This document shows positions 8,900 through 19,050 of a DNA stretch of 41,489 nucleotides, one piece after another. Under the pieces are notes generated by a model that was not told the origin of the DNA, searched no databases, and was given only the letters and a program-made list of their open reading frames with translations. Numbering within the stretch: position 1 is the first letter of the stretch; every line of letters begins with the position of its first letter. Position numbers and translations under genes: made by a program. The DNA comes from Alphaproteobacteria bacterium (GTDB lineage: Bacteria; Pseudomonadota; Alphaproteobacteria; SHVP01): the NCBI GenBank assembly GCA_016869765.1, contig VGES01000033.1:1-41489 (forward strand), given 5' to 3'.

Positions 8900-11067
8900 C
8901 CACGCACCCGATTGACGCTGTGGATCTGCGGCGCCGCCCGAAGGGCGGCCGATATGTCAGCCAAGTGCTTCACGTCCGTTACCTCGATATCGACCACGAT
9001 CTCGAAAAAATCCGGAGTCCGGTTTTCGATTCTCAGGTTGCTGATGTTGCCCATGTTCTTGGCGATGACCCCGGTCATCGCGTTGAGCGCGCCGGGCTCA
9101 TTGGCCAAGACCGCCTCGATCCGGCCGACGTGCATTGTCGCCGTTTCGGCGGCGGCGTCCCACGAGACATCGAGCCAACGCTCGGGCGCACTCTGTACCG
9201 CCTCCAAGCTCTCGCAGTCGATGGTGTGCACCGTCACGCCCTTGCCGGTCGCGACGATGCCGACGATGCGGTCCCCTGGCAGCGGGTGACAACATTCGGC
9301 CATGTGCACCGCGACCCCCGGGATGAGCCCTTTGATCGGGATCGCGTGATCGCCGCCCTTGATCTGGCCCGAACGGACGCGGTTGATCGCCGAACGCACG
9401 AACGAGGGGGCCCGTAGCCCGGCGAAGCGCCCCTCCTTCTCCCCCGGAAACACGGCGTCGAGCACCTGCTTGCCGGCCAACAAGCCTTCGCCGACCGTCG
9501 CGTAGAGATCGTCCTTTTCCTTGACCTGAAACAGCGTCAACGCCCGCTCGATTGCCTTGTCGTTCAGCTCGTGCCCGGCCTGCTCGAAGCTGCGTTCGAG
9601 GATCGAGCGACCGAGGTCGACGTACTGGCTCAGCCTTTGCGTGCGCACGAAGCGCCGGATTGCGGAGCGCGCTTTGCCCGTCGTAACGAAGTTCTCCCAG
9701 GTCGGGGAAGGGGTCTGGGCTTTCGAGCGAATGATCTCGACCTGATCGCCGTTCACGAGAGCCATGCGCAGCGGCGCAATGCGCCCGTTGATCTTGCAGC
9801 CAACGCACGTGTCGCCGACCTCGGTGTGAACGGCGTAGGCGAAATCGACCGGAGTCGCCCCGCGTGGCAAGGCGATCAAATCACCCTTGGGCGTGAAACA
9901 GAACACCTGGTCCTGGAACATCTCGAGCTTGGTGTGCTCCAGGAACTCGTCGGGGTTGGCGCCATGCTCGAGAATCTCCAGCAACTCCCGAATCCACCGG
10001 TATTGGCCGCCGTCGACGCTGGGCGCCCCTACCTTGTACTGCCAGTGGGCGGCGACACCATATTCCGCGACTTCGTGCATGGCGCGGCTTCGGATCTGAA
10101 CTTCAATGCGCCGTCGCTCGGGCCCGATGACGGTGGTATGCAGCGATCGGTAGTTGTTGGGTTTCGGCGTCGATATGTAGTCCTTGAAGCGATCGGGCAC
10201 CATTCGATAGTGACGGTGCACAACGCCGAGCGCGCGATAACAGTCACCTTCCGAGTCAACGATGACGCGAAAGGCCATGACATCGGATAGCTCTTCGAAG
10301 CTCACGTTCTTGCGCTGCATCTTGCGCCAGATCGAGTAGGGCCGCTTCTCGCGTCCCGTGACGTCCGCGGCGACGCCGTCGTCGCGCAACGTCTTGTCCA
10401 GAGCTACCGCAATTCGCGACACTAGGTCACCGCCCTGCGTGCGCAGGAACTCGAGACGCGTCAGCACCGAGTTGCGGGCCTCGACATTGAGTTCCGAGAA
10501 TGCCAGGTCCTGCAGTTCGTCCTTGACCTCGTGCAAGCCGATACGCTCGGCCAGCGGACCATAAATCTCGCTCGTCTCGAGGGCGATCCGGCGACGCTTG
10601 GCCGGATCCTTGATGTGCTGCAGCGTCCGCATGTTGTGAAGGCGATCGGCAAGCTTGACCAGCAATACGCGCAGGTCATGCGACATCGCGAGGAGCAGTT
10701 TTCGGAAGTTTTCGCCGGCCCGACTCTGCTCGTTGATTCGTTCGGCTTCGAGCTTCGAGAGTTTGGTGACGCCATCGACCAACTGGGCCACCTCGGAACC
10801 GAATTGCTGGTCGATCTGATCGAGCGTGGCGACGGTGTCTTCGACCGTGTCGTGCAATAGGGCGGTCGCAACGGTCGCGGCATCGAGTCGCATCTCGGTG
10901 ACGATTCCCGCAACCTCGAGTGGATGAGAGAAATAGGGATCCCCCGAGGCTCGTCGCTGGGCGCCGTGCGCCTTCATGGAGAACACGTAGGCGCGGTTGA
11001 TCAGATCCTCGTCAGCGCCGGGATCGTAGTGCCGCACACGCTCGATGAGATCCACCTGGCGGATCAT
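8896..11067 (-). CDS. rsh: Bifunctional (p)ppGpp synthetase/hydrolase (Rsh)
   Basis: This 723-residue RelA/SpoT homologue has all domains. The HD hydrolase domain has H72-D73 in LLHDTVEDT and HNMRTL. The synthetase domain (about 240-345) has [29 protein letters not shown] and GVAAHW. The TGS domain covers about 388-450, the zinc-finger/RIS Cys pair is C592-C593 in [10 protein letters not shown], and the ACT domain covers about 645-720. The RFKD sequence (293-296) is the RxKD form found in bifunctional enzymes rather than the ExDD of synthetase-only RelA, and the HD site is intact, so both activities are expected. It lies 70 nt downstream of rpoZ, behind an intrinsic terminator, so it may be made by read-through or from its own promoter. 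Confidence 0.95.
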   Translation of the reverse strand: MIRQVDLIERVRHYDPGADEDLINRAYVFSMKAHGAQRRASGDPYFSHPLEVAGIVTEMRLDAATVATALLHDTVEDTVATLDQIDQQFGSEVAQLVDGVTKLSKLEAERINEQSRAGENFRKLLLAMSHDLRVLLVKLADRLHNMRTLQHIKDPAKRRRIALETSEIYGPLAERIGLHEVKDELQDLAFSELNVEARNSVLTRLEFLRTQGGDLVSRIAVALDKTLRDDGVAADVTGREKRPYSIWRKMQRKNVSFEELSDVMAFRVIVDSEGDCYRALGVVHRHYRMVPDRFKDYISTPKPNNYRSLHTTVIGPERRRIEVQIRSRAMHEVAEYGVAAHWQYKVGAPSVDGGQYRWIRELLEILEHGANPDEFLEHTKLEMFQDQVFCFTPKGDLIALPRGATPVDFAYAVHTEVGDTCVGCKINGRIAPLRMALVNGDQVEIIRSKAQTPSPTWENFVTTGKARSAIRRFVRTQRLSQYVDLGRSILERSFEQAGHELNDKAIERALTLFQVKEKDDLYATVGEGLLAGKQVLDAVFPGEKEGRFAGLRAPSFVRSAINRVRSGQIKGGDHAIPIKGLIPGVAVHMAECCHPLPGDRIVGIVATGKGVTVHTIDCESLEAVQSAPERWLDVSWDAAAETATMHVGRIEAVLANEPGALNAMTGVIAKNMGNISNLRIENRTPDFFEIVVDIEVTDVKHLADISAALRAAPQIHSVNRVRG

Positions 11068-11101
11068 GGTCCGTCATTCTAGGACCAACCGCCGCCCGAC
11101 G

Positions 11102-11133
11102 AAAAAGCCAGGCGCCCGGATACGGGGGGCGCC
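11102..11133 (-). terminator. Intrinsic terminator after rpoZ
   Basis: On the minus strand a 7-bp GC stem (GGCGCCC paired with GGGCGCC, 9-nt loop) occupies 11133-11111 and is followed four bases later by TTTTT at 11106-11102. It lies just beyond the rpoZ stop (11138) and before the relA/spoT start (11067). It should terminate or attenuate the rpoZ transcript. Confidence 0.6.
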
Positions 11134-11137
11134 GCGA

Positions 11138-11518
11138 TCAGCCGGCAGCGGGGTCGTCGGAACCGTCGTCCTCGGCTGCCGCATCCGCAGCCGCCGCCTG
11201 TTTGCCCTTCTCGGCAACGCTTTGCGCCGCGGCGACCCACTGATCGCCCGACATGAGCTGGGCCATATCGTCTTCCTCGGGCTCATCCGTCTCGACGTGC
11301 TTCTGAAGCCCGTGAATGACACTTTCGTGGAGCTGCTGGGCGTCGACGGTCCGATCGGCGATCTCGCGCAGAGCCACAACCGGGTTCTTGTCGTTGTCGC
11401 GATCGACCGTGAGGTTGGCCCCCGCCGAAATCTCCCGTGATCGCTGCGATGCCAGGATCACGAGGTCAAAGCGATTGGGAACGACCTCAACGCAGTCCTC
11501 GACGGTTACGCGCGCCAT
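11138..11518 (-). CDS. rpoZ: RNA polymerase omega subunit
   Basis: The 126-residue omega subunit helps assemble and stabilise RNA polymerase. The N-terminus [20 protein letters not shown], the motif [13 protein letters not shown] and VVALREIAD are diagnostic. The C-terminal 45 residues are Ala- and acid-rich ([15 protein letters not shown]) and low in complexity, a common extension in alphaproteobacteria. A GAGG ribosome-binding site lies 8 nt before the ATG. The rpoZ-relA/spoT order is conserved, and omega is itself a ppGpp target in several bacteria. Confidence 0.94.
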   Translation of the reverse strand: MARVTVEDCVEVVPNRFDLVILASQRSREISAGANLTVDRDNDKNPVVALREIADRTVDAQQLHESVIHGLQKHVETDEPEEDDMAQLMSGDQWVAAAQSVAEKGKQAAAADAAAEDDGSDDPAAG

Positions 11519-11548
11519 GGCTCAATCCTCTTGCTCGGAAGGAGGCCA

Positions 11549-11577
11549 TAGATAGTCCGCAAAACCCGAGAATTCAA
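11549..11577 (-). promoter_or_regulatory. Sigma70-type promoter of rpoZ
   Basis: On the minus strand a -35 TTGAAT (11577-11572) and a -10 TATCTA (11554-11549) are separated by exactly 17 bases. They lie about 30 nt upstream of the rpoZ ATG in the gap between the MFS gene and rpoZ. Match to consensus is good for a GC-rich genome; no upstream operator was recognised. Confidence 0.55.
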
Positions 11578-11595
11578 GGACAAACGCGTGACATC

Positions 11596-12774
11596 TCAAC
11601 GGGTTGCCGGCCGCCGCGCAAGCCACGCCAAACCGAGCATGGCCGCCAGGACGCCCAGGGCCGCTGCCAGGGCCACGAGGATCCCTGCCATCGGGCCACC
11701 GGTCTCCATCGCCTGGGCAAGCACGGCCGGAGCAGCCGCCGCGACGACAAAACTGGGCGCCACCAACCGTCCGACCCGGGCGCCGTAGCCGCTGGCGCCG
11801 AACAGAAACAACGGCAGGGCCCCACGGACGATCGTCGCCAAACCGTTGCCGGCCCCGTAGATGAGCGCAAAGATCGCCCCGAACCCCGTCCACCAGGCGC
11901 TCAGCCCGCCGGCGACCATTCCGAGCGGAAGGCATACCGCGGCCAGGATGCCGAGCACCGCAGGGTGTAGACGGGCTCCGAACAGCACTTCCGCCAATCG
12001 CGCGGAGGTCTGACCGACGCCGCGCAGGGCCGCTAGCCCCACCGCGACGCTGGTCGCCAATCCGAGCCCGATCAAGAGCGAGACCATGTGAGCCGACATG
12101 GCTGAGGCGAGAAACCCGATCAACGCCACCATGATTGCGAACAGAAGGCCGACGAAGCGATGCGGCGCAGGCCGGGTCGGCTCGGCGGAGATGGCTTCGG
12201 CGGGAGAAGCGTTGCGGGGCGCCCGGGGAATCAACCAGTGGAGTGGGACCGTGACCAACAGCGCAATCCCGGCGTAGGCGACCGCCGTCCCCCGCCAACC
12301 CCACCAGTCGGCGAACAGCATGCCAAGTGGCCAGAACACCGTCGACGCGAGGCCCCCCAGCAACGTGATCTGGGAGATCGGCCGACGAGCCTCCTGTCCC
12401 AGGATTCGCGTGAGGGTGGCAAATGCCGCGTCATAGAGCGTGAGCCGCATGGCGATCCCGAGGACGGTCCAAGCCAGGAAGAACACACCCCAATGGTGGG
12501 CAGTCGCCAACACGAGGCAGCCGAGCGCCGTGGTCAGCGATCCGACCAGCATCACCGGACGACCGCCGTGGCGATCGATGGCGCGACCGACCGCAGCGGA
12601 GACCACCCCCATGACCAAAAGCGCCCACGAAAAACCGCCGTAGACCACAGTGCGGCTCCAACCGAGGTCTTGGGCCATCGGTTCACCAAGAATCCCGATG
12701 AGGTAATAGCTGATCCCCCAACACACGAGTTGCGAGGGACCGAGGACCGCCACCGCTCGTCCCCGCGCGCTCAC
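11596..12774 (-). CDS. Major facilitator superfamily transporter
   Basis: This 392-residue membrane protein has about 12 hydrophobic segments. An MFS signature loop between helices 2 and 3 is seen as GRAIDRHGGRPVMLVG. The substrate is unknown; overall it resembles the monocarboxylate/oxalate-formate-like branch (N-terminal GWSRTVVYGGFSWALLVMG). The GTG at 12774 is preferred over upstream codons because it overlaps the folK stop (GTGA) and places the first transmembrane helix right after it. It follows folK on the same strand, and rpoZ has its own promoter downstream. Confidence 0.85.
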   Translation of the reverse strand: MSARGRAVAVLGPSQLVCWGISYYLIGILGEPMAQDLGWSRTVVYGGFSWALLVMGVVSAAVGRAIDRHGGRPVMLVGSLTTALGCLVLATAHHWGVFFLAWTVLGIAMRLTLYDAAFATLTRILGQEARRPISQITLLGGLASTVFWPLGMLFADWWGWRGTAVAYAGIALLVTVPLHWLIPRAPRNASPAEAISAEPTRPAPHRFVGLLFAIMVALIGFLASAMSAHMVSLLIGLGLATSVAVGLAALRGVGQTSARLAEVLFGARLHPAVLGILAAVCLPLGMVAGGLSAWWTGFGAIFALIYGAGNGLATIVRGALPLFLFGASGYGARVGRLVAPSFVVAAAAPAVLAQAMETGGPMAGILVALAAALGVLAAMLGLAWLARRPATR

Positions 12775-13280
12775 GCGTCCTCGGACTCCTCCAGGGCGAC
12801 AACGTCGTCGCGTCCCGGAACAACGGTGAGCAATTCGACGATCGATCGGCCCGTCACCGGATGACGCCACGTCGGCGCCACCTCCGCCATCGGCACCAAC
12901 ACGAAGGCGCGTTCCGCGAGACGGGGATGCGGCAGCCGCACCCCTTCTCCAGCGGTCGTAACCACCCCCGCGACATCAAGGAGATCGAGATCGATCACGC
13001 GCGCCTCCCAGCGCTCGCGTCGCACGCGCCCGAACATGCGTTCGATATCGTGAAGACGTTCCAACAGCGCTGCAGGCGGCAACTCCGATCGAACGACGGC
13101 GACGGCGTTCACGAACAACGGCTGATCGGATGGCGGTACGGGCGAAGACCGATAGAAACGCGAACGTCGAATGACCGCGAGCCCCGAAGCGTCCAGCAGA
13201 TCGAGGGCCGCCCGTAGCGTCGCTCGAGGGGTGCCGAACACCGGATGGGGAAGGTTGGCGCCAAGGCCGACGAGGATCAT
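12771..13280 (-). CDS. folK: 2-amino-4-hydroxy-6-hydroxymethyldihydropteridine pyrophosphokinase
   Basis: This 169-residue folate-pathway kinase transfers pyrophosphate from ATP to 6-hydroxymethyl-7,8-dihydropterin. Diagnostic stretches are GLGANLPH at the start, SRFYRSSPVPPSDQPLFVNAV, ERMFGRVRRERWEARVIDLDLL (the HPPK signature with the catalytic acidic DLDLL) and LPHPRLAERAFVLVPMAEVAP. It starts 54 nt from the divergent uracil-DNA glycosylase gene and overlaps the downstream MFS gene by 4 nt. Confidence 0.94.
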   Translation of the reverse strand: MILVGLGANLPHPVFGTPRATLRAALDLLDASGLAVIRRSRFYRSSPVPPSDQPLFVNAVAVVRSELPPAALLERLHDIERMFGRVRRERWEARVIDLDLLDVAGVVTTAGEGVRLPHPRLAERAFVLVPMAEVAPTWRHPVTGRSIVELLTVVPGRDDVVALEESEDA

Positions 13281-13334
13281 GGCGCGACCCTACCCCAGAC
13301 GTCCGCCCATTGGCGCAACTTGGTAAGATGGGGG

Positions 13335-13976
13335 ATGGCCACGTACGACCCGCCTCATGACTGTGCCCAGTGCCCACGACTGGCGAAGTTTCGGCGGCAG
13401 AACCGCGAGGCCCATCCGGGTTTTCACAATGGCCCCGTCCCCGCTTTCGGCGCGCTCGAGGCTCGGCTGCTGATCGTCGGCCTCGCCCCAGGACTCCATG
13501 GTGCGAACCGGACGGGCCGGCCGTTCACCGGCGACCATGCCGGCGACCTCCTGTACGGCACGATCGCCGAGTTGGGCTTGAGCGTCGGGCAATACGATCG
13601 CCGCGCCGACGATCTCTACGCGCTGACCGGCTGCCGGGTGACCAACGCAGTACGCTGTGTTCCCCCTGCCAACAAACCGACGCCCGACGAGGTCAAGACC
13701 TGCCGACAGTACCTCGAGGTCGAACTCGCCACGATGCCCAACCTTCGCGGCATCGTGGCGCTCGGACAAATTGCACATCGTGCCGTGATCTCGGCGCACG
13801 GTCGAAAGCAGAAGGAGTTTCCATTCCGCCATGGAGCGATCCATGACCTCGGCGCCGGGCGGTTCCTGGCCGACAGCTATCATTGTTCGCGTTACAACAC
13901 GAACACGGGTCGTCTGACCCCCACGATGTTCTACAGCATGCTGGACACGGCCACGCGTCGCGCCGAATTGCGGTGA
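13335..13976 (+). CDS. Family 5 uracil-DNA glycosylase (UDGb-type)
   Basis: This 213-residue protein excises uracil, and in this family also some other deaminated bases, from DNA. Motif A is GLAPGLHGANRTGRPFTGD (49-67), which lacks the catalytic Asp of UNG in the way typical of UDGb. The later motif SYHCSRYNTNTGRLT corresponds to the HPSxxN(x)NTGRL loop, with Cys instead of the usual Pro. C10, C13, C108 and C123 (CAQC, VRC and KTC) fit the [4Fe-4S] ligands of family 4/5 enzymes. The ATG at 13335 is used because the frame upstream runs into the folK promoter and N-terminus. It is divergent from folK and ends 1 nt from the convergent sulfite-oxidase-like gene. Confidence 0.9.
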   Translation: MATYDPPHDCAQCPRLAKFRRQNREAHPGFHNGPVPAFGALEARLLIVGLAPGLHGANRTGRPFTGDHAGDLLYGTIAELGLSVGQYDRRADDLYALTGCRVTNAVRCVPPANKPTPDEVKTCRQYLEVELATMPNLRGIVALGQIAHRAVISAHGRKQKEFPFRHGAIHDLGAGRFLADSYHCSRYNTNTGRLTPTMFYSMLDTATRRAELR

Positions 13977-13977
13977 G

Positions 13978-14625
13978 CTACTCGTATCGCTCCTCTTTCC
14001 AGGGGTCGCCGTCGTTGTGATACCCGCGGTTCTCCCAGAACCCTGGCTTGTCCACGGGGGAGAACTCGATGACCCGAAGCCATTTGGCGCTCTTCCAGAA
14101 ATAGCGCTTGGGAATCACGACCCGAACAGGTCCGCCGTGACGGGTGGTGAGTTCCTCCCCCTCCCACGAATGGGCGATCACGACGTCAGGAGCGGCGAAA
14201 ACCGCGAGCGGAACGTTCGTCGTATACCCATCGTAGGAATGGAAAATGACGAACCGGGCCTCTGGCTTCGGCTTCACGACCGACAAGAGATGCAGGGCGG
14301 AGACGCCTTCCCAGTTGTTGTCATAACGTGACCAAGCCGTCACACAATGGATGTCGCTGATGATCTTGACCTGCGGCTGCGCAAGGAACTCGCGCCAGTC
14401 CCAGCGCGTCGGATTCGCGATCGAGCCTTCCATGGTCAGCCGCCAGTCGCTCCGCGTCACGCCGGGAGTCACCCCCAGATCGAGCACCGGCCACTCCTTC
14501 ACCCGTCGTTGGCCTGGCGGCAATCGATCGGCGCTCGGTTGGCCGGTCAACAACCGGCCCTCGCGCGCCCATTGTTCTTTGCTGGCGATCAGCTTGTCTT
14601 TGGCACCCACGGGTCGTTCGCTCAT
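13978..14625 (-). CDS. Sulfite-oxidase-like molybdopterin-binding protein
   Basis: This 215-residue protein corresponds to the oxidoreductase molybdopterin-binding domain (YuiH-like; related to MsrP). Features are the molybdenum-ligating Cys94 in DIHCVTAWS, then FHSYDGYTTNVPL, LTTRHGGPVRVVIPKRYFWKSAKW and the C-terminal GFWENRGYH. There is no Tat signal, so it looks cytoplasmic, unlike periplasmic MsrP, and no MsrQ-like haem membrane partner is nearby. The ATG at 14625 is preferred because GAGG lies 8 nt upstream; TTG and GTG codons just before it are also in frame. The physiological substrate is unknown. Confidence 0.85.
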   Translation of the reverse strand: MSERPVGAKDKLIASKEQWAREGRLLTGQPSADRLPPGQRRVKEWPVLDLGVTPGVTRSDWRLTMEGSIANPTRWDWREFLAQPQVKIISDIHCVTAWSRYDNNWEGVSALHLLSVVKPKPEARFVIFHSYDGYTTNVPLAVFAAPDVVIAHSWEGEELTTRHGGPVRVVIPKRYFWKSAKWLRVIEFSPVDKPGFWENRGYHNDGDPWKEERYE

Positions 14626-14660
14626 CACCAAGTCCTCGCCGGATTAAAACCGAGGTCACC

Positions 14661-14690
14661 ATAGCCTGCTTGGGCCAAGGCAACGGCTAT
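14661..14690 (-). terminator. Weak hairpin after smpB
   Basis: ATAGCC (14661-14666) pairs with GGCTAT (14685-14690), and inner CTTG/CAAG can extend the stem. It lies just after the smpB stop on the minus strand. There is no immediate U-run (the first TTTT on the minus strand is about 17 nt further on), so it may be only a stabilising 3' hairpin. Confidence 0.25.
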
Positions 14691-14695
14691 CGAAT

Positions 14696-15166
14696 CTATC
14701 CACGCGCCCGGAGCAGCCGTGACTTTTCACGGTTCCACTCGCGCTCCTTGATTGCCGCTCGCTTGTCCGCAGCCTTCTTACCCTTGGCCAAGGCCAACTC
14801 GACCTTGGCGCGTCCCCGCGCGTTGAAATAGATCGACAATGGAACGAGGGTGATTCCCCCGCGTCGGACATCGCCCATGAACTTGTCGAGTTCCCGCCGA
14901 TGCAACAACAGCTTTCGTGCCCGAAGCGGTTCGTGGTTGAAACGGTTTGCCGACTTGTATTCGGGGATGTGGGCGTTCATCAAATAGAGTTCGCCGTCAC
15001 GCTCAGCAGCGAACGCCTCGGCAATCGACGCTTGGCCGAGGCGCAGGCTCTTGACTTCAGAGCCGGTCAACATGATCCCGGCTTCGATCGTCGATTCGAT
15101 GAAATAATTGTGTCGCGCCTTGCGATTAACGGCGACCTTGCGGCCACCGTCGTCAGCCGGGGCCAT
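14696..15166 (-). CDS. smpB: SsrA-binding protein SmpB
   Basis: The 156-residue partner of tmRNA works in trans-translation, rescuing stalled ribosomes. Motifs are [63 protein letters not shown], and the basic C-terminal tail [30 protein letters not shown] that enters the mRNA channel. (These stretches are discontinuous quotations of the family motifs: [17 protein letters not shown] and AHIPEY are the strongest.) The ATG follows the dapA stop directly (TAGATG), so translation is coupled. No ssrA (tmRNA) gene was found nearby. Confidence 0.94.
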   Translation of the reverse strand: MAPADDGGRKVAVNRKARHNYFIESTIEAGIMLTGSEVKSLRLGQASIAEAFAAERDGELYLMNAHIPEYKSANRFNHEPLRARKLLLHRRELDKFMGDVRRGGITLVPLSIYFNARGRAKVELALAKGKKAADKRAAIKEREWNREKSRLLRARG

Positions 15167-16042
15167 CTAGTTCAGGAGGCCCGCGACACGCATCGCGGCG
15201 TCGACCTTCGCTCGCGTCTCGGTTTTCGGAGGAACTAGCGGAAGCCGCACCGATTCCGTGCAGCGACCCAGCTTGCTCACGGCGTACTTCACCGGTGACG
15301 GGCTTGTTTCCACGAACAGGCCGATGTGCAACGCCATCAGGCGGTCGTTGAGAGCCAATGCGTCTCGCGGACGCCCTTCCGCCCAGGCGTTCTGGAACTC
15401 GGCGCACAGACGGGGCGCGACGTTCGCCGTCACCGATATACAACCATGGCCGCCCTGCGCGAGATAGCCGAGGGTCGTCGCATCTTCCCCCGAAAGCTGA
15501 CAAAACTTGTCGCCCAGCAACAACCGGATCGCGGATGCACGTTCGATCTTGGCAGACGCATCCTTGATGCCGACGACATTCGGAAGATCGGCCAAACGCC
15601 CGAGCGTTTCGACTCCAATGTCGATCACCGTGCGACCCGGCACGTTGTACACGATGATCGGTATGTCTACGGCGTCGTTGATCGCCTTGTAGTGTTGGTA
15701 CAGTCCTTCCGGCGTCGGCTTGTTGTAGTACGGCGCCACGACGAGCACCGCATCGACGCCCGCATTCTTCGCGTGGCGCGTGAGTTCGATCGCTTCGTCG
15801 GTCGAATTCGACCCTGTCCCGGCAATCACCGGGACGCGACGGCCTGCGCTCTCGACGCAAAGCTCGATCACCCTTTTATGTTCATCGTGGCTCAAGGTCG
15901 GGGATTCGCCGGTGGTGCCACAGGGCACCAAACCGTGCGTCCCCTCGCTAATCTGCCAGTCGACGAACGACTGGAAGCCCTTTTCGTCGACCCCACCATT
16001 CTTGAATGGCGTAATCAGGGCGACGATCGACCCCTTGAACAT
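15167..16042 (-). CDS. dapA: 4-hydroxy-tetrahydrodipicolinate synthase
   Basis: This 291-residue TIM-barrel lyase condenses pyruvate with aspartate semialdehyde in lysine/diaminopimelate synthesis. Schiff-base lysine K160 is in NVVGIKDAS, the catalytic Thr pair is in CGTTGES (T43, T44), and Tyr132 is in [26 protein letters not shown] and [16 protein letters not shown] are also typical. The ATG at 16042 gives the normal start [13 protein letters not shown] and has GAGGG upstream. It is divergent from the lytic transglycosylase (90 nt between starts), a pairing that groups cell-wall precursor synthesis with wall turnover, and is coupled to smpB downstream. Confidence 0.95.
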   Translation of the reverse strand: MFKGSIVALITPFKNGGVDEKGFQSFVDWQISEGTHGLVPCGTTGESPTLSHDEHKRVIELCVESAGRRVPVIAGTGSNSTDEAIELTRHAKNAGVDAVLVVAPYYNKPTPEGLYQHYKAINDAVDIPIIVYNVPGRTVIDIGVETLGRLADLPNVVGIKDASAKIERASAIRLLLGDKFCQLSGEDATTLGYLAQGGHGCISVTANVAPRLCAEFQNAWAEGRPRDALALNDRLMALHIGLFVETSPSPVKYAVSKLGRCTESVRLPLVPPKTETRAKVDAAMRVAGLLN

Positions 16043-16132
16043 GGGTGCCCTCACCGTCACAATGACTAGTTTGGGGGACCATAGCCTTCTCAACCAGTAG
16101 GCGGCAAGCTGCTGGTGAGGCATGGTCGTCCA

Positions 16133-18142
16133 ATGAAGCGACATCTGGGGGTTGTAGTGGCTGGTTCGCCACGCGGGCGCGTCATATTACGTTTGGTGGG
16201 CGCGACCGTCCTCGCCGGTTTCGTTGCGGGTGAGGTGCGAGCGGCGGACCTGCCGCCGATGGCCATTTCCGTCCAGGAGCGCAATCAGTTCGGCGAGGCC
16301 TACGCCGCCTACCGGCGGGGTGATGTCGCGGCCGCACGCCAGGCCATCAGATCGGATCGGATCGGCGGAAAGACCATCGACTGGCTGTACCTGAGCACGC
16401 GTGGTGCGCCAGCGTCCTTTGCCGACTACCGAGCGTTCATCGAGCAGAACGGGCATTGGCCTCGCCTCTCGGTCATTCGCCGAAACGCAGAAGTCACCAT
16501 CGAGGCGCTCCCCGATTCGAGCGACCACGTCGTCCTCGAATGGCTGACGCGCTATCCTCCGCTTTCGGCCGTAGGCAAGGCACGCCTCGCCGAGGCAAAA
16601 CTCCGCGGCGGGGCACGCGACGAAGGAATCCGATTGCTCCGTGACGCTTGGATCAACGGCGATCTCGGCGACAAACGCGAACGCGACCTGTGGCGACGCC
16701 ATCGCCAGCTGCTCACCCAGGAAGACCATAGCCTCAGGCTGACACGCCTGCTTTGGGACCGCGACCGAAGCTCCGCTCAACGCATGCTCGCCTATGTCGA
16801 CGAGCCGACACGGTCGTTCGGCAAAGCTTGGTTGGCCCTCCTGGGCGCCGGCGGCAACCCCGACACCCTGCTCGCCAAGTTGCCCGATGAGCTGCGTGCC
16901 CACCCGGGGATCGCGATCGAGCGAGCCCGGTGGCGGCGCCAGAAGGGCGACGATGCGCGGGCCCGGGCCGTCTTGCTCTCGTCGGTGGACGAGGTGCGTC
17001 CAACCGTGTGGTGGCAGGAGCGTCGCATCCAGGTGCGTCGGGCGCTGGCCGCTGGCCACGTCTCCGAGGCCTATACGATCGCGGCCCAGCACGACCTCTC
17101 GGAAGGTGGGGAGTTTGCCGAAGCGCAATGGTTGGCGGGGTGGATCGCGCTGCGTTTCTTGAACGATGCACGTTTGGCGGGGTTGCATTTTGCCGAAATG
17201 CATGCCGCCGTCCAATTCCCGGTCAGCATCGCCCGCGCCGCCTACTGGGCCGGTCGAGCCGCTGAGGCCCGTAACGACGACTCGGGCGCGCGCACCTGGT
17301 ATCAGGAAGCCGCGGAACACGCGCTGACCTACTACGGGCAACTCGCAATCCAAAAGTTGGGGCGCTCCAACGGCTACGCTTTGCCCAAGGATCCACAGCC
17401 GACACCCGAGGATCGGCAGCGATTTGCCAACGACGAATTGGCGCGAGCGGCCTTTCTGCTCGCGAGCGCCGGCGGGCAGAAAAGCATCGACAGCCTCATT
17501 CAGACCCTGGCGGTCGAAGCCGAGCGGCCTGGCCAGGCCACTCTTGCCCTATCGTTGGCCGAACGATTTGGTCGCCGTGATCTGGCGGTCGCCGCGGGAA
17601 AGAAGGCGGCCCAAGAGGGTGTTTACGTCGTAACGCACGCCTATCCGCTGATGGAAATGCCACGCGAGTTCGTCAACGATCTGGCGCTTCTGTTGGCGGT
17701 GGCTCGCCAGGAGAGTCAGTTCAACCCCGAAGCCGTAAGCCCTGCTGGGGCGCGAGGCTTGATGCAGTTGATGCCGGCAACAGCGGAAAGAACCGCGAAA
17801 TCGATCAACCTGCCATACAGCCAAGCGCGGTTGACCGAGGACAGCCGATACAACACCACGCTGGGAAGTGCACACCTTGCGGAACTCCTCCGGACGTTCA
17901 ACGGCTCTTACGTTCTCGCTGTCGCATCGTATAACGCGGGCGAAGGCCGTATCCGGAAGTGGATCAAGGACAACGGGGATCCGCGTTGGGAGGAGGTCGA
18001 TCACATTGACTGGATCGAACAGATCCCGTTCGAAGAGACACGAAACTATGTTCAGCGCGTGATGGAAGGGGTCCAGATCTATCGTGAGCGACTGACCGGG
18101 CGCCCGGCCCCGCTGCGGCTCAACCAAGACCTCAAGCGCTGA
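16133..18142 (+). CDS. slt: Soluble lytic murein transglycosylase (Slt-type)
   Basis: This 669-residue exported enzyme cleaves peptidoglycan between MurNAc and GlcNAc with 1,6-anhydro ring formation. It has an N-terminal signal-like segment (about 16-37, cleavage likely after VRA), a long superhelical alpha-domain with TPR-like repeats (about 60-480), and a C-terminal goose-lysozyme/SLT domain. The catalytic Glu527 is in [20 protein letters not shown], followed by LMQLMPATA and [14 protein letters not shown]. The ATG at 16133 is taken because GTGAGG precedes it; a GTG at 16115 in frame would add six residues. The adjacent hydrolase gene starts 20 nt downstream. Confidence 0.93.
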   Translation: MKRHLGVVVAGSPRGRVILRLVGATVLAGFVAGEVRAADLPPMAISVQERNQFGEAYAAYRRGDVAAARQAIRSDRIGGKTIDWLYLSTRGAPASFADYRAFIEQNGHWPRLSVIRRNAEVTIEALPDSSDHVVLEWLTRYPPLSAVGKARLAEAKLRGGARDEGIRLLRDAWINGDLGDKRERDLWRRHRQLLTQEDHSLRLTRLLWDRDRSSAQRMLAYVDEPTRSFGKAWLALLGAGGNPDTLLAKLPDELRAHPGIAIERARWRRQKGDDARARAVLLSSVDEVRPTVWWQERRIQVRRALAAGHVSEAYTIAAQHDLSEGGEFAEAQWLAGWIALRFLNDARLAGLHFAEMHAAVQFPVSIARAAYWAGRAAEARNDDSGARTWYQEAAEHALTYYGQLAIQKLGRSNGYALPKDPQPTPEDRQRFANDELARAAFLLASAGGQKSIDSLIQTLAVEAERPGQATLALSLAERFGRRDLAVAAGKKAAQEGVYVVTHAYPLMEMPREFVNDLALLLAVARQESQFNPEAVSPAGARGLMQLMPATAERTAKSINLPYSQARLTEDSRYNTTLGSAHLAELLRTFNGSYVLAVASYNAGEGRIRKWIKDNGDPRWEEVDHIDWIEQIPFEETRNYVQRVMEGVQIYRERLTGRPAPLRLNQDLKR

Positions 18143-18162
18143 CGGCTGCGCGCGGAATTACC

Positions 18163-19050
18163 ATGGTGTTCTCAGCGGGCGCCGGCAGTGTCACAGCAAC
18201 GCCGCGCGAACATCGCATCAGCGCTCAGGACGGACGACGCCTCTACGTTCGAGACTACGACGCGGGACATGACCATGGCGCAGTTCTCTGCTTGCCCGGT
18301 CTTACCCGCAACAGCAAGGACTTCGACCCGATCGCGCGCCATCTGGCCGAGCGCCATCGCGTCGTTTGCCTCGACCTGCGCGGCCGCGGACAGTCGGAAT
18401 GGGACCCGAGCGGTGAAAGCTATCGACCAGATGTCTACGTCAGCGATGTTTTGTCCGTCCTCGCTGCACTCGGCATTCATCGCGTCGCCGTAATCGGCAC
18501 CTCCCTCGGTGGTATCGTCGCGATGGGAATCGCCGTCGCCCGACCGTCGACTCTGGCGGGCGTGACCCTCAACGACATCGGCCCAGAACTCGCTCGCGAG
18601 GGAATTCAGCGAATCGCGTCCTACGTCGGGCAACCAGCGATCTTCGACACCTGGGACTCGGCCGTCGATGCCTACCGCCAGCGTTACGCTGTGGCCTACC
18701 CCGACCTCCCCGGAGAGGCTTGGCCGCTTCATGCCCGCAACGCCATGACCGAGCGTCAGGGACGGATCGTCTTCGACTACGACCCTGGAATTGCGACCGC
18801 CCTCAGGGGGGCCGGTCCGCCGCAGGACCTCTGGCCACAGTTTCGGGCCATGGCCCACCTACCGGTCATGGTCTTGCGAGGCGGCCTGTCCGACCTCCTG
18901 AGTCAGGAGACGTGCGTGAAAATGGCCGCGGCGATGCCCGCAATGGAGGTCGTGGAGATTCCGAGGGTCGGTCACGTTCCCCTGCTCGATGAGCCAATCG
19001 CCGTCCGGGCGATCGACGCTTTCCTCGCCAAAGTGTTTCCCCATGGCTGA
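18163..19050 (+). CDS. Alpha/beta hydrolase (first of a tandem pair)
   Basis: This 295-residue cytoplasmic hydrolase has a complete triad: nucleophile S114 in GTSLGG, acid D244 in GLSDLLS, and H271 in VGHVPLLDEP. The oxyanion region is CLPGLTRNSKDFD, and DLRGRGQS follows strand 4. It belongs to the broad epoxide-hydrolase/haloperoxidase/lactonase-like group; the substrate cannot be predicted. GGAA lies about six bases before the ATG. It starts 20 nt after slt but probably forms a unit with the four genes downstream, each overlapping the next by 4-11 nt. The next gene is clearly a paralogue (shared TRNSKDF/SRNSKDF, LNDIGPE/LNDVGPE and LDEPxAVxAIDxFL). Confidence 0.85.
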   Translation: MVFSAGAGSVTATPREHRISAQDGRRLYVRDYDAGHDHGAVLCLPGLTRNSKDFDPIARHLAERHRVVCLDLRGRGQSEWDPSGESYRPDVYVSDVLSVLAALGIHRVAVIGTSLGGIVAMGIAVARPSTLAGVTLNDIGPELAREGIQRIASYVGQPAIFDTWDSAVDAYRQRYAVAYPDLPGEAWPLHARNAMTERQGRIVFDYDPGIATALRGAGPPQDLWPQFRAMAHLPVMVLRGGLSDLLSQETCVKMAAAMPAMEVVEIPRVGHVPLLDEPIAVRAIDAFLAKVFPHG

